From: Schistosoma haematobium
Taxonomy: Eukaryota > Platyhelminthes > Trematoda > Strigeidida > Schistosomatidae
Length of the DNA: 64,000 nt
Assembly: GCF_000699445.3 (NCBI RefSeq)
Contig: NC_067202.1
Location: 8,179,458-8,243,457 of the forward strand
Reading direction: 5' to 3'
Below, piece by piece: positions 1-15,100 of this stretch; within the stretch, counting starts at the first letter, position 1, and the number at the start of each line of letters is the position of its first letter. Below the pieces are notes generated by a model that saw nothing but the letters and a program-made list of their open reading frames with translations, ran no database searches and was not told the origin of the DNA. The translations under genes were made by a program, and so were the position numbers.

Positions 1-305
1 AGAAACCCGCACTATCAGTACCTGACACATTACTGAGATATTCTGTTGTCTATCCTGCATGTGGTTAAAAAGACCTGTGATGCCATATATTTCACTCCCA
101 TTTTTGATTACTTCCTGATGTCTTATTCTTCTTCATAATATTCGTCCTCATTTATTCTACTTTTGAACTAAGAATGTTTTTTATGTTCGTAAACATTTTT
201 GTCTTAGAATAAATTTACAGTTTTATCAGTCTTGTTAGCCATCTAACCATTCTAAAAGATTTACGGATGTAGCTTTTGTTATCATATAATTCTTGCAAAT
301 TATAG
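1..305 (+). other. Upstream ago1 intron (partial)
   Basis: AT-rich sequence ending in the acceptor at 304-305. I see no exon or element in it. Confidence 0.6.
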
Positions 306-885
306 ATGCTGTCTCTGGAACTGTAAATTCGGGTCTGTCCAACATAACATCAAATAACCCAGTTAGTCCGGCCCATTGTCAGTCGTCTGTAGTCGGACCA
401 ATCGGATGCGGATCTTCAGGCTCCACTGTTAATAATGGCAATCATTCTCTTCCACCCCTCTGTGGGATGGCTTCTAAAACACCTGGGGCTCCGTACGGGA
501 TTAGTAATGGACCGACTGAAGTTGTTCACAACATCAGTAATGGAAGTGCAGCAAACGGTAGTGGATCCTCTCCTCCTGTTGTAGGTGGTGTTGGGGACGC
601 ACCTCCTTTAAGCGTTGGAGGAGCTGGTAGTAGTGCAGGACCAGGAAGTAATAGCAGTGGCTCTGGTGGTGCCGGTGGATCTATTGGAGGGAGTGGGAGT
701 GGACACTCGTCTGCGTCTACTCAACATCTTATACAATTTGAGCCACCTGCTCGACCTGGAAGAGGTTCAGAGGGTCGCTGCATCAGTTTAAGAGCTAATC
801 ACTTTGAAATAAGAATGCCTAAAGGATTTCTTCATCATTATGATGTCTCTATCACACCTGAAAAATGTCCAAGACGCGTAAACCG
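306..885 (+). CDS. ago1: ago1 exon a: Gly/Ser-rich N-terminus and start of N domain
   Basis: The acceptor AG is at 304-305 and the donor is GTAGGT at 886. The open frame begins with two bases of a split codon, so a preceding exon lies outside the window. About 140 residues are low complexity, rich in Gly, Ser and Asn. The conserved N domain starts at the [10 protein letters not shown] segment and ends in KCPRRVN with the next Arg split by the intron. Confidence 0.92.
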
Positions 886-3800
886 GTAGGTTTATTGTTT
901 AAAAATCTTAAATCACTTTAATTCTGTATTTTAAAACGACCGTTCAGAACACTACAAATGACAGCTAATTTTGGATGATATGGTGACCTAGTTGTTCTTG
1001 TAACATTTCTCCCATATTTCAAATACTTTCACTTTTAATTCGTCTGGAAGTTATATTTTGATATAGTTTTAATGTTTGTTTATATTACCTGAGGAGGGCA
1101 GGAAACATTTACTAAAATTAAATTTTATCCCCTCTTAGTTCAACATAAACACTGCCGATTTCTTTGAGGATTAGTAGGTTTATTTCAATATTCTCTCTAC
1201 TTTGTAACTCAACTTATGATGAATGGTATTTCATGTACAGTAAAACTCCAACTGCTCTCGTGAAATATACAAATTTAAATCTTGCAACAAGCACAGGTTT
1301 TCTCGATGTTGCAGATTCACTCTAGTAATAAGTCCTAACAAGTAGATAGACCTGACTTGAAGTTTCCTCCAGTCACTCAAATCCAAATGTAGTAGACCAT
1401 ATTTCCCAGTTATTTGTTTATTTTCATATTTCAGTCTTCAGTGACCACACAGTAAAGTTTGGTAACACACTTGTTAGAGCATTTCGATTTCAGGTTTGAG
1501 TTGTGTTCTACCTACTTTAGCGCTCACACGAAAGAATAATGCTAAACGGAGTACTTGAACCTGTACGTAACTACTGGTTCGCCTTGTAAAAAGTTCAGTG
1601 TTATTCCTCTATGTAACCTTGATTCATTCACTTTTATCGCTCTAGCTGTAATTCGTTGTCCTAACGTCTGTTTACTATTGTTTTAAAATAACTAAAAACA
1701 CGTAACAACTACAATTTCAGTGTGTGTCTGAAATATAGTGACAATAAACTGGGTGTTGTCAACTAATTGAAAATTCGAATTATTGTTAGTTGTCTATGCT
1801 CAAGGTACCCGTAACTAAGACTATTGGAAGAGAAATTTAACGGCTTTCTAACTGCCATCATCCGTGATTAAGAGGATTTAAGGGAATTATTTCTAATGAT
1901 GAATTTTGTTTTTATGATAGTCTTCAATTGTCAATGCCCTGTGTTAGTCAGTACCAAATTCAGCTATTTCTTAACTCGTTTTGAAGTATGTTTCCAATTC
2001 GTCAGTCAGAATTTGTAGATTAATAGATTGCAATAAAATATGGTGGATTAGAGTGTAGTGTGTTTTACCTGGTAAAAATATCGAAATTTCCTTTTTTTCC
2101 GAGTTATTATAAACGTTTTACTTCTATTGAACTCCTTTTTAACATTTCTTTGTATATCAAGTGAAATAATCGAGACTATGGTCAATTCAATGCACTATCA
2201 AAAATACTTTTACAACCAGAAACCAGTCTTTGATGGTCGCAGAAATATGTATACTCGTGAGCCACTTCCAATCAGTAAAGAGAAGGTATGTGTGTTTTAG
2301 CCAATTTCAACAGAAGTATTACAGTAAATTTTATTTCTATGGTCGACTTTGTCGGCAAACTACTGTTATATATTTATTTTTGCAAAACCTGTTTTAATTA
2401 TTGGCTTAACTATGAAACTAGTTTTTTTTTATAAAGTTTAACTTGCCAATAAGCAAAATTTACCAACTGTTATGATTTCTCTTATCGCTTAGTATACTTT
2501 GGACACTACTTCACTCGACACGCCCCCAAATCAGAACACGGTTGAACAGGAATGTAATTATATTCCAAATGAATAAGATTGAATGGAAGGAGTCACAATA
2601 AGAAAAACATTGGCATACTTATGATTTTTTATGTAAGAAAATTCTAGAGTTTTCTAGTATCCTCTAGCGTTGATTGGTTAAGAAATAGCCAATTAACGTG
2701 CCCAGACACAATCCTGCACGGAACATGGCTTAATCGAGCCTATATCCCGCTACCACATCCCCATTGAGTAGATTCGTAGGGTTTGGTGTTAGGGTCCACC
2801 TGCAACCGCAGGTGGAACCACGAAATGACTAAATAGTCGATGTAGTTTTCTGACTTTAGCTTGCAGTTGGATGCCCTATGAGAACAATTTCTGGCCACTT
2901 GCTGTATGCATCAAATTCCAAAAGGTAAGTTTTTGCATGATGTGGACCAGCAAAGTACAGGTATATACGCTGTCACAGTGACTGTGGTATTGGCTATAAT
3001 TTCAGCTCTGCCTTTCACTGTGCTCTTGTTTCTAATGCGCAGTCGACACACGAACGAGATAGCTGTTCCAATTGGGTGTCTAAATGCGGCCAGTATACAT
3101 AACTTCGTGTTAACACATTCATCCGATTTATTTCAGTATGTCCTGCGTGCAACTGATCAAGCACTGCTGGTTGCAGCCTCTTTGGGATTATGGTACGTTC
3201 GGCAAACAAAAGACGGGTATCGATGATTGAGATAGTCTGCGCTAGTAAAACTGCTGAAGCTCTGTAGAGCTGATTTTCGAGGGCCACCCTTTTAGATGAA
3301 ACCTTTTAACTTCTTGTTAGGCTGGATCTCGAAGAGTTTCTTCTCTGACTTCATCTGATGACACTGGAGTGTTTTGAATGGCATCTGTCACTACACTCCG
3401 TATTTCTAGATTTCTAGTTCTGGAGGCAACGATCATATTTTCTGGTTCAGAATGTTGGATTCTAATCAATCGAGAGAGCGTCGGCTTGACCGATAGTATT
3501 TTTGGACTGATACTTGATGTTGAAGTTATAGCTCAGAACCATTGACGCCCAGAGCTTTAATCTGTTAGCCATATAAACAGAACTTTCTTTCTTAGAACCG
3601 AAAATTGCAATTAAAGGTTTATAGTCTGTCAGCAAAGTAAACGTACAGCCGTAGAGCATTTTAGGGAGTCTTTTAACAGCGAAAGTGATTGCGATGTCTT
3701 TTTTTCGATCTGGTTGTAGTTCTGCTCCCCTGGGTTGAGTAATCTAGCAGCATGAGCGATCTTTTTGTGATCTGTCCGGAAACACATGAGATATCTTTGC

Positions 3801-6800
3801 TCCAACTCCATGACTTGAGGTATCAGGTACAACAACAATTCCCAAACTGGGATCGAAGTATGTCAAGAGAGGCTTTGAGCTGATGATTGATTTAACTTTA
3901 TCGAAAGATCTTTGATATTCTGCTGACCATTGCCGAGGTTTGTCTTTTGATTGTAATTCATTCAGGGGACCTCCCACTGGATGGATTTCAGGGAGAAACG
4001 TGCTGTAATAACTGACCAATCCCAAGAAGGATCTTCATGAATTAACATCAGTTAGTGCAGTTATCTTCTGAAGGGCTTTTATGTTGCCAGGGTCGGGTCC
4101 ACGACCGTTCTTATATTAGATGAAATCAAGATATTTGATCGAATGCATTAAGATGTACTTTTCTTTGCGTAATTGGAAACTATACTCCATCATTCGGTTA
4201 AAAAATTGATGTAGTCGGTCATAAAGTTTACTCCCAATTGAACATATAACTATGATATGATCTAGATAAGTTGCTGCTCCAGATATACTTGTTAAAATCG
4301 TATCCATTTGCTAAAAGATGAGAGGTACGGTCTTGATGTCAAATGGTAGGTGGGTATATTAAAGCAACCCTTGGAGTGTCAATAGTTAGAAGCTCTCTTG
4401 AATCGTCGTCTATTTCTACTTGCATATAGGTATCGAAGTTTATTTTTGCGAAACATGTTCCATCATTAAGCTTAGTAAACAGGTCTTCAGGAACGTAACA
4501 GATACTGACATGTATCCAGTAGAGCGTTTAAACCGGTTGAGAAGTCGGCACATATGCATATAGTCCCATTGACCTTATTATTCACTACGATCGGCGCGGG
4601 TCACTAAGAGTAATTGACTGATTAGACTACACCAGCTTGTTGTAAACGATCAAGTTCTTGATCGACTAGTTGAAGAGCGGTACATGTTACAGGACGTCTC
4701 AGATGAAAAATAGGTTTGGCATCTGGTTTCATCGGTAATTGAGCTTTCACCTTGGTGCAGTGACCAAAACTATTCTGAAGAATAGGAGCGAATTTTCTCC
4801 TTAGCTTTTCTAGCAACCTTTCACTTGTCTTTTTTGCAAGCATCGGAGTATCCAATGATGAACACGACACGTTGCAAACACTTTTAATGGTTAAACCAAT
4901 TATTCCAAGTTTTTCTAGCATATTTAGACCAACAAAATCAAGGTTTGGCCGTTTTGTCAGATAACATATTCCTTCACATCTATTTTCATTAAAGGAAAAT
5001 TCACACTAGTTCGCAAACCAGTTTTAGCACTCCTCCCGATGCGTGATGACTAGACAGCTTTGATGAATATTTATCGTTTAAATTGGTCCTCTTTCAGTGA
5101 GCGTGACTTGAACCGTTCACACTGTTGATATTTGTTAGGGCACCATAACCAACAACCTTATTTACGCATCAAGTTGTGCTTGCTCTTGTTGTAGTATTCG
5201 GTTGAGCTGGTCATCTGATATAGTCATCTTGGATGCGTTTTCCCTCTACCTCGTCGCCACTGTTATCTCTTATTGTTTAGTATTCTTGGATGCTACCTTA
5301 CTCGACAAGTCCCGAAGTCAGAAAACTAAGTTATTAAATTATAAAACGACAGTTAGCTCTGGAATGCAAGTACATTCAGCGGAGGAGTTCTGAATAGGAC
5401 GAACCGCGTGTCATGGATTCAGCTGGTGGTCCCATTCCATCCATTCTATAAAATAATACAGTGGTTCACATACGTTAGTCTGACACTTGTTACAGTTCTG
5501 TGCATTTTTCTACATTTATTCCATGGCTGGTCGAATGGTCAGTTATTGCCATAATGCTCGGCTTTCCTGTTTACACGAATGGGGCGTTAATTTACCTTAG
5601 ACGAATATCTACACTAGACACCCTTCCAGTGTCTATTGTACAGGACTTCAACACAACTCTGATCAAGAACACGTGACTGGCCTGACTGGGACGCAAGTAT
5701 ATTTCCACACCGAAAACCAACAACAATCACACTCATAATATTGGTAGGATAATATATAACTCATCTGATGCCTGTCAGACTATCCAGCAGTCTAACTAAG
5801 CAAACAACCAACCATTATCTTCCTCGCCCACACATCAGTTAGTTAGTACTGTTCACTTATCTTCTTTCTGTAGGACTTATTAACACTTCCATAATGCTTA
5901 GGGTATTATGGTCGTGTTTAGAATTTCTAAAAGTTGTTTAGTCAAACTTGAAATCACCAAGGCCCGCATTTTGTTAAGCATTCACAGCATGTGTCTTATA
6001 TTAGTTCAATGATTGTTTCTTTGCAGTCCGGTTTGTCCTTCAGATTAGATGGTCTCAGTTAAACGGTATTTCTTCAACAATTTTGTCAGTGTTTGGTTTT
6101 GCTTGAGACACCTGTCAAGGGTCTCTTACAATGAACTAACTCATTTTTTTCATGTTTTGGTTGTTAGCAGATTATTACTACTTTTTACTGCTTTTTAGGT
6201 TGAACTGGAAGTTACTCTACCTGGAGAAGGGAAAGACAGAGTTTTTCGTGTTGCCATTAAACATGTTTCAGAAGTCTCTCTTTTCGCCTTGGAAGAAGCT
6301 CTAGGTGGTCATAACCGACATATTCCAAATGATGCTGTCATATCGTTGGATGTTATCATGCGTCATTTACCGAGCATGAGGTAATAGTTTTCTTATTTTC
6401 AATTTCGTTTTCTTTTGTTATTGGCATTGTGTAGTGTATCTTATAGTTTAGGTGCTAAAATAAAATGTCATCCTTTTTAGAGTAAAACAATTTTGAGCAA
6501 CTTAGAACGTATTAAAAGCACATCTCTTAAAGTCAATCAAAAAGTATAGAACCTGGTTCAACAACAGATTAGTTCAAACTTTTATACTTGAGCTGCATAC
6601 CAACATGTACAAACCTTCTTAGCAATTAAAAATGAAAAGAAATTCCCTCGCTCGATTAGTTCTTTTTTTATTTACCAAATGTCAAAATGGGAATTTTCAC
6701 TATATTAAAAATGAAATATAACTTGTTTATTGTGTTTGTGTGCTTACGTTAACTGAGTTACATAAAGCATGTGTTGTGAATATCTGGTCATCACTAACTC

Positions 6801-9150
6801 TTCGCGAAATCACGACTTGTAATAAATGTAGGTTGGGTTAATTATGAAGCCGATCATGTCAGTATATAACATCAGCATATAAAGCCCCCGACCTTGGTAT
6901 GAGACACATTGAAATGTTAGAATTTTGGTATTGTAAATCCTTACTCGACAAGTAGAAATTAATTGTGGTGGTGCAATTCTATTCGCTTGATCATAATTCT
7001 TGAGCATCTTTTCTAGTTTTTAATTGGTCCATTCCTCTTCATTGCTTTCGAAACAGTTTTAGCGATTTCGTTTTCAGGTTTTTTATAGTCTCATTCTGTT
7101 GCGTGATGTGACGACGTAAACTAATGCGGTTCAATGTCACCTGATAGAAACAGAGGCTGAGTAGTCTTTTGCGTAGGTGTAATAATTATAGGTCAGTTAA
7201 TTAAGTTATTCAAATTATACCTACGTGGATGGTTCAGAACTTCGTGACCTATGTCGAACCGTTGCAGCATATGCTAGAGTAGGCCTAGTATGGGGTAGAG
7301 ACATATGAGACTGCAGTTTCTAGGTGATTTCCACTTGTTAACAATCAATAGCTTCAAATCAATCCCAGTAAAATAGAGATCCATCCACTCTTTTCGAATT
7401 TTTCTATTCTGTAGTATAGTGTGGATTCCAATAATTGATTCTTTAATTTCATTTGTTCTGTTCATTCGTTCTGTGCAAAAAATTACTTAATTTTCACGAA
7501 TAAATCACTATTGTTGAAAGTAACTTAGATATTTACTACCATCATAAATTTTAAAGTTTATGAGAAATTATTTTCACGTGTAGTAAGCTAAAATCTTGAA
7601 CAGAGAATCATTTTACGTATTCTCCTTGTTATGAGGATCCTCTTAATGTTAGTTACAAACATCAGTTATATTTATGTAAGTATATATCGCGGGTAGAGGA
7701 GTTTTATTATGCTGTGTTAACTTTGCCTAGATTCCTGATAATACTCATAGTTCAACATTTGTGCGATACAATCCATCATTCATGTTTTGGTTCTATTAGT
7801 TTACAGTTAGTGAAAGTAAATATATCGAAAATATATGAAATGTCGACCATTAATCGCTGAATTTCTTTATTCATATTAATAGCTACACGCCAGTTGGTCG
7901 ATCTTTTTTTCAAAATCCTGATGGATATGAAAATCCTCTCGGTGGTGGTCGAGAAGTATGGTTTGGTTTTCATCAGAGTGTTCGACCTTCTCAATGGCGT
8001 ATGATGCTAAATATCGATGGTTAGTTTTGTTTGTTGGAATGAAATTAGTTACGGAATTAATACTATTTATTTATATTTTATATTTGATGAAATATTTACC
8101 TGAGTAGGACAACTCCACAGCTACTAAGTGGTTTTCCTAATTGACTTAGTGTTGTAACTCGGTCTAAAGGTGTCCTGTTCATTGAGAGTTTTAAACGTTG
8201 TATATATTTAACCCAGTTAGTGGGAGGGTGGTGATTATGGATACTCATTTTCGGGCAGTCCAGAAGTAGAATAAACAGTTATTCACTGCTTCTATATTCT
8301 CAGTGGTTCTTAAACTGATCTCAATCAGTCACGAAAGCCATCTTTCAGTTGAATTAATCTCCATCACTTCTAACTTAAAAAGTACATGCTGTATTATGCA
8401 TTGTCTGTCAAATAAATCGGGACATTATTATCGCTTTAATGTTTTCTATTTTTCTATGAAAAAGGCAAACAAATAAAGATTTTAACGTCCATTTTTTCTA
8501 TTTGTCTATTTCATTGTCCATAGTTCACCTACGATAAAAATAAAGTTACAGAAAAATTGGGTCAAATCCAGCTGTTTTCAAATATAGTAATATTTTGATG
8601 ATTATTATCATTAATATTGTTTCTTCTCTGTGAACTGGATAAAATTTACTGCATCGTTTTTTCCCTCCTAAATTGTAGTATCTGCGACTGCATTCTACAA
8701 AGCACAATCTGTTATTGATTTTATGTGCGAAGTATTAGATATATCGGATAAGAATGAACAACGTCGACCATTAACTGATAGTCAGCGAGTGAAATTTACG
8801 AAAGAAATTAAAGGTAGTCTTATTATTTTTGTTCTATATATTATTTTACTCCACATGTAGCCCTGCCTGTCCCAAGCCCGGATTGGGCTTAGGGTTAGCA
8901 ACCCCATCCTGTAGAAAACAACCTTGCTAAAAAAAACGTTTACCTGAAAAAATCATGTAAACCATTTAAACTATCCCCTAGGAGTTGGTGGATCTTTATT
9001 TAAGAGAGTTGTGGCACCTCATGATGAAAGCCTAAATTCTTCGGAAATCACGAGGCCGTTGCTCTAACAACCAGAGCGACTATTAATACAGGTATATGGA
9101 ATATCCGGACAATGTGGGAGACCAGGAGGACCAGTTGAATAGATACTGAG

Positions 9151-9190
<40 letters not shown>

Positions 9191-12100
9191 GTGGCTTTAT
9201 TCAATACTATATTTTTGGTACAATATAGAATTCCCGGCACAAAGTATTTCAACAAGTTTCCTTTTCTTATTTCTTGATCAACCCTTGCGATAAATATTGA
9301 CTGGTCGCCAGTTAGATGTTAGCAGTTCAGGAATCGACATCTGATTAATGTATATTGCCAGCAACCTCGATGTCTCTGATTGGGCTCTTTTGTAACTTGT
9401 ACAGCGAAGTGTCGTAAACCTTTCACAAACGCACTTGAATAGGTTACGCGACAAACAGGAAAACGGATAACTTGTTGAAATATCCAGATAGCAGGGACAG
9501 GTAGCCCAAATATTCAAGCAGGCCACCTTGGTACGAATTGGCGGTCCTCAGAATATGTGAAACACATTGGACTCAAGCTGTATAGAAAAGATAAACTTCG
9601 GGAGGGATGTTTTTGTACTCTGATCGTGAAGGAATTGCTTTGCATACAAGGAACTGCACTGATGCTGTCCAAAGAAGCACGAAAAGCACCTATAGGATAG
9701 AAATCTCGTGAATCCAGAATCTTCAAAGCATCCTTCTAAATAAAGAAGGAAGAGATTAAAATGAATAGTTATGAGAATCCAGAACTTCAGGTGAGACAAA
9801 GAATGGATGCACCTGCGCCATTGCAAACGATTTTAAGCCATGTCATTCAAAGTCTCTAACCATTGGTTACGATAATCACGCAGAATGTGTAGCATAACCA
9901 AACCAACTTAAAGGTTGAAGGTTTCTGTCCTCTTCAACCAGTTTATCATTTCTATTTGAGCTTCAGTATGGTATTCATGTTCCATGAAGACTATTTTAAT
10001 CCTAAAGCCTAAATTCTAACCATAATCTTAAGTGTCTAATGTTGATTTTGTTATTAAGACTGATCATCTACATCTGGTAGGCAACATATTGTTCTAATAA
10101 TATATTCCATGACTTTGATAAACCTTATTATTTTCTGATTAGGTCGCCCTTATTCTTTATATTTACTCCTTAACAGTGCTCACTTAATGGTTTCATTGTA
10201 AAGTGGTAATGCTTCGAAGACACATGTAATCAAATTTTAACAAACTAGATGTTTTACAACTATATGGTAATATAGAGCAGATCAGTGTTCAGTATACTCA
10301 TCTCTTGATAGATAGACGAACTACTCATTTATGCCTTAGACGGCTTAGACAAATTGACCAAATGTAGAAATCATTTTTGTATTCGTGTTCGGTTTTGTAT
10401 AATTTTGTTTAAAAATAACAAGGAATCGTTGATATTTGGTACTCCTACCTGACTATTACCCAGAATACACTTCACAAATTAGGTTAAAATTTGCCATCTA
10501 ACTATTGAGAACCCACATGAATCGAATATGTAATCATATAGATAAAAATGAAAGGCAAATTAGCTATAAACAATTTCAAGTGTATACTATTTCCAGTATT
10601 CATAGAATTGTATAATTCAATTTCTCGTAATTTTTTTCCTTCATATTAAGGTTTAAAAGTTGAGATCACTCATTGTGGTACAATGCGACGTAAATATCGT
10701 GTGTGTAATGTGACACGACGACCTTCTCAAACTCAATCATTCCCCTTACAATTAGACACTGGTGCTACAGTTGAATGTACTGTTGCTAAATACTTTCAAG
10801 AACGTTATAATATACGCCTAGAGTGAGGATTATTATTATTTAATTGATATTTTTATTAGATTGTATTGCATTTGTAACTACATGTTATTTTCCAGTGCTT
10901 GAATGTTTGTTCGTTGTTTGTCTACTGGTTTCAGTTACAGATATTTTTTTTTAAAGCTGTTACAACCAACTATGAGTTTAACACAACTTATTCTAACTGC
11001 TAGATATTTAGAAAGTTGCTTCTCAGCATCTTTATGCTGGGGGGATATCCAAAGTATTTCTCAAAAATGTCCAGAGGGGCCATGCAAACACTGGAAAACA
11101 TTTTATCCACTCAGCGTTTAACCGGAATTTCTCAGAAACATTTGGAAAGTGAAGGGCCACGTTTCTGATTGAATGGTTATTTATCCTGCTACTATATTTA
11201 ATAGGGTTCCAAAACCTTCAATTTTCTTGTACATAAACTAACCTCGGAGTAAAGCGTTCTTTTCACGCTTCATTCCTTTTCTCTTGTGTTCAGGTTGTGT
11301 AGAAGAGCTTAGGAAACCGATTCAAGCGTTCAGACAGATTTATCACTTCATCAACAAGGGATAATTATAAATTCAAAATAATATATCGATTTTCAATGTG
11401 GAATAATTCTTCGACATGTAATATAGAATTAAATCGGTTTTATAAAGAGAAGTTGCATGAATGATGGTCGTCCGATATAATGGGATAATGACAAATCTTC
11501 AGTTCTTATATTGTTAAGAACTGTAAAATTGCAAGATTACGACTTTAAACACTGAATATTAGGATCTACAAATTAGTTTATAAACCCTCTGCTGTCAGTT
11601 GATGGCAATCATTGATCTGTAAACAATTTATTCCTATTTCACATCTTAAATTCGAGAAATTTGTTACTAAGGTGGTTTTTTTAAAAAAAAAATCGGTTTC
11701 TTCCAAAATTTCCGGATTCCCTTTCATCATCATTGCGATGTTCTAACTCTATGCTTGTATTCACAGTAACTTATTTCGTGAAGTTTTACTGATTATTGGC
11801 GCAAAAATTTCCTCATGCTTCCCACTGTAATCATTATCGGTTAAGTAGTTAACAAGACGGTCAGACGTATATTTCCCCTTCATTCTTTTGGTTATCTGCT
11901 AGTAGTTGAGACTAAAAGTAAATCAGTGTTAGGCGATATCAGTTTTTCTAAATGGGACTCAATAATCAAAAATATCTCTGGTTCACTTAGCTTTAAACCA
12001 CATATTTGTTTGATTGTTAGTTATAATTCAACTATCTAAATCAAACCAGGTAGGACAAAGTTTGAGCTTGGTATTTAATGACTGTAAGTTAATTGGTTCA

Positions 12101-15100
12101 ACCAATAAGTTACCACTCACAGTTACATATTACTGTTTGGAGCATTGACTTAATAGTGAAAACATTGACCATTCAACAAATGGATTGAAAGGCTAAACGC
12201 CGCATCTACATTTTGGTCTGGATAATCTAATAGTAAGATTACCTTCCACGCAGTTAGTTCAGTTCAAAACGGAGTACAAAAATCCTGTATTTCGTAAGTA
12301 AGTTATATCACATGTCAATGTGTCACTACATATTATTAACTTCTTATTACTTTGTTTTACTACTTGTAAGGTAATTTCGTTTTCTCAATTTCCTTCTGAA
12401 ATTTATAGCTACCCTCATTTGCCATGTCTTCAAGTTGGTCAGGAACAAAAGCACACGTATTTACCATTAGAGGTTTGTAACATGGTAGCAGGTCAGAGAT
12501 GTATTAAAAAGCTAACTGATATGCAGACATCTACTATGATTAAGGCTACAGCTCGTTCAGCCCCCGATCGTGAAAAAGAAATCAATAATCTTGTAAGCCT
12601 ATTCAATTCTAACTATTCTTTTTTTGTTCGTTATTCTTTATCCCCAGGGTTTGTCTTTTTTTAAATAAGGAAAATGTAATTATCCATTTGTAGGTATCCA
12701 TTTGTTCACACGAATATACGCAGCTATTTATATTTGGTATTTTGGCAAATTGATGAAGTACAATTTGTTATTATTTCTGTTAAATTAGTGAATACATATT
12801 ATCGTTTGTTTTCCAATTTAGTTTACGTACACTTAATTTTCATTTACCTGCTGTATAGGATTGAGGCAATCTATTGTCTGTTTTGCTTTACCCAACATGT
12901 CATGTTCAAACCAACATGCAGACCTAATCTATGAAGTTATCAAGTGAATAGTAATGAATCCCTGTAAAAAAATCATTATTTGATTGTTGAAAATGTTCAG
13001 TTTTAAGTTAATTCTCTTCACTCAAATAACTGTTGAAAATATCAAAAAATTATGAATAACTATTTTGTCCGTACTTTTCAACTGTGAATCTTCTATGAAT
13101 TGCATTATCTTTGTTTCTACCTATAACGTTCAGCAAAGGAATCAATAGGGTTGAAGTTGTCCACAACGTTTTTAATGTTTCATAAATATATTACATTTAA
13201 CACTTTCTGCCATTTTCCCGTTCATTTAATGGGCGAGTATGATATACTAGTGTGTAATTACCATTTTAGTCCAAGTCCTAGCTTTTGCTTTGTTTTTGTG
13301 TACTTCATTCTGTGTTCTTGGCTATATGGTAAATTTTACCATAGACAGTTGCATATGACTCTAGACTCTTGAAATGAAATGAATTTCCAATACTCAGCCA
13401 CAAAGTGAGTAGTAAAATGACTTAAATTTTTGGATATGACATAATGAACATTGTTAACGTTGAGAACAACTTGAGCCTGGTAGAGACAGAAACAATGTAT
13501 TGATGCGTTATATTTACGTCATACTATATCTCGAGGTGTTTAAATCCTAACTAATCGTTACCTTAAAGTATTTTATTCACTCGTGGAAAATGAACTAGTT
13601 GGGTTAAGTATTGTAACCCGATACTTGTATGAACTTTACAGATAACCTTTACCATATGATGCATAATGTCCTCATACTACTCATATATAATATTTAGTGT
13701 CTTGCTATTACTCCGTGGTTCTTAGTTTTGTATTGGTCATGTTAAACTTGGGATGTTTTATACTGTCTTCTAGTTTAGGAAGTACTTTCGGCCCGTCTTT
13801 CCTTTCTCTTCTCTTTAATCAATTTATTCTTTAAATAAAAACAGGTGAAGCGAGCTAATTTCAATGCTGATCCTCATTTACAAATGTTCGGCATTAATGT
13901 TAACACACGTATGGCTGAAATCCAAGGTCGAGTCATTCCTGCGCCAAAGATTCAGTATGGTGGACGTACTAAAGCTCAAGCTTCTCCACAGCTTGGTGTA
14001 TGGGATATGCGAGGTAAACAATTCTTTTCAGGCATTGAAATAAAAGTTTGGGCAATCGCTTGTTTTGCACCACAGCGTATCGTTCGTGAAGAATCACTCA
14101 GGTTGGTTATTGATTTGTATCACCTAAAAATAATTCATATACATAAATATGTATTCATTATTTGATGATATATTAAGTAAATATTCCCTGACAAGACTGT
14201 CTTCATTAAATCTTGTGTAACTTATCAAAGCGACCAATTATCTAATTTTTTGTAGAATGCGTCTAACGATTAAACACTACTGGCTTATTTCGTTAAGCGA
14301 TGTGTAAATCTGTAGTTTTGGTCAATCAGTTTACGAAACTTTTTAAAGTCTAACCTAAGATTTATTCTAATGAAATTAATAACCGCAGTGTGTTGATTTA
14401 TTAGTCTAGATTTTCTATCATCTTTGTAATATGAATCTGTGATATTCTATACTTAGTATGACAGTTGTTATTAGGTTCTACTTCTTCAGTTTTCACAATG
14501 GTATTGTGTACGTATGACAGGAATAGTTACCCCCATATTTATTAATTTTTTGCGACAATTTAGCTTTGGTGAATGTTGGATTGAAAGGATATTCTTCTGT
14601 TATATAAACCAATACACAAATTCCTATCTAGGCAACTACTTAATGCTTTCCCTTTTTTGAGCGCAATTTATTGATCGATCTAACTACTGTTACTACATCT
14701 CGTAGAAGTCATGTAGTCTGATTGATGAATTTCGGTAAACACGATTTATAACTATAGAATAATATAATGGTCTATGTGTAGGTTTGACTGCGAATAAAAA
14801 GATATCGTAGTTAAGGTGTTTAACTTTTTGCCATTAAGTTCCTGGTTTGGATCTTCCTCTGCTTAAATCAGTATAAGGAAGCGGGTAGTATTATTAGCCT
14901 TTGCACTTAGAGTGTGGCTCATATCCAAGTATCTGGTGAATATGCCAATTATTTACTATAATACTTGTAAATACAATTACACTCTTTTCACTAATGACCT
15001 TTTTTCAAGGTATTTGATTATTCAGCTGATTTTTGCCTTGTTCCATTTTGTTTTCTTACACTTTGTATGCTTAGACTATTTACTCTACAACTTCAGAAAA

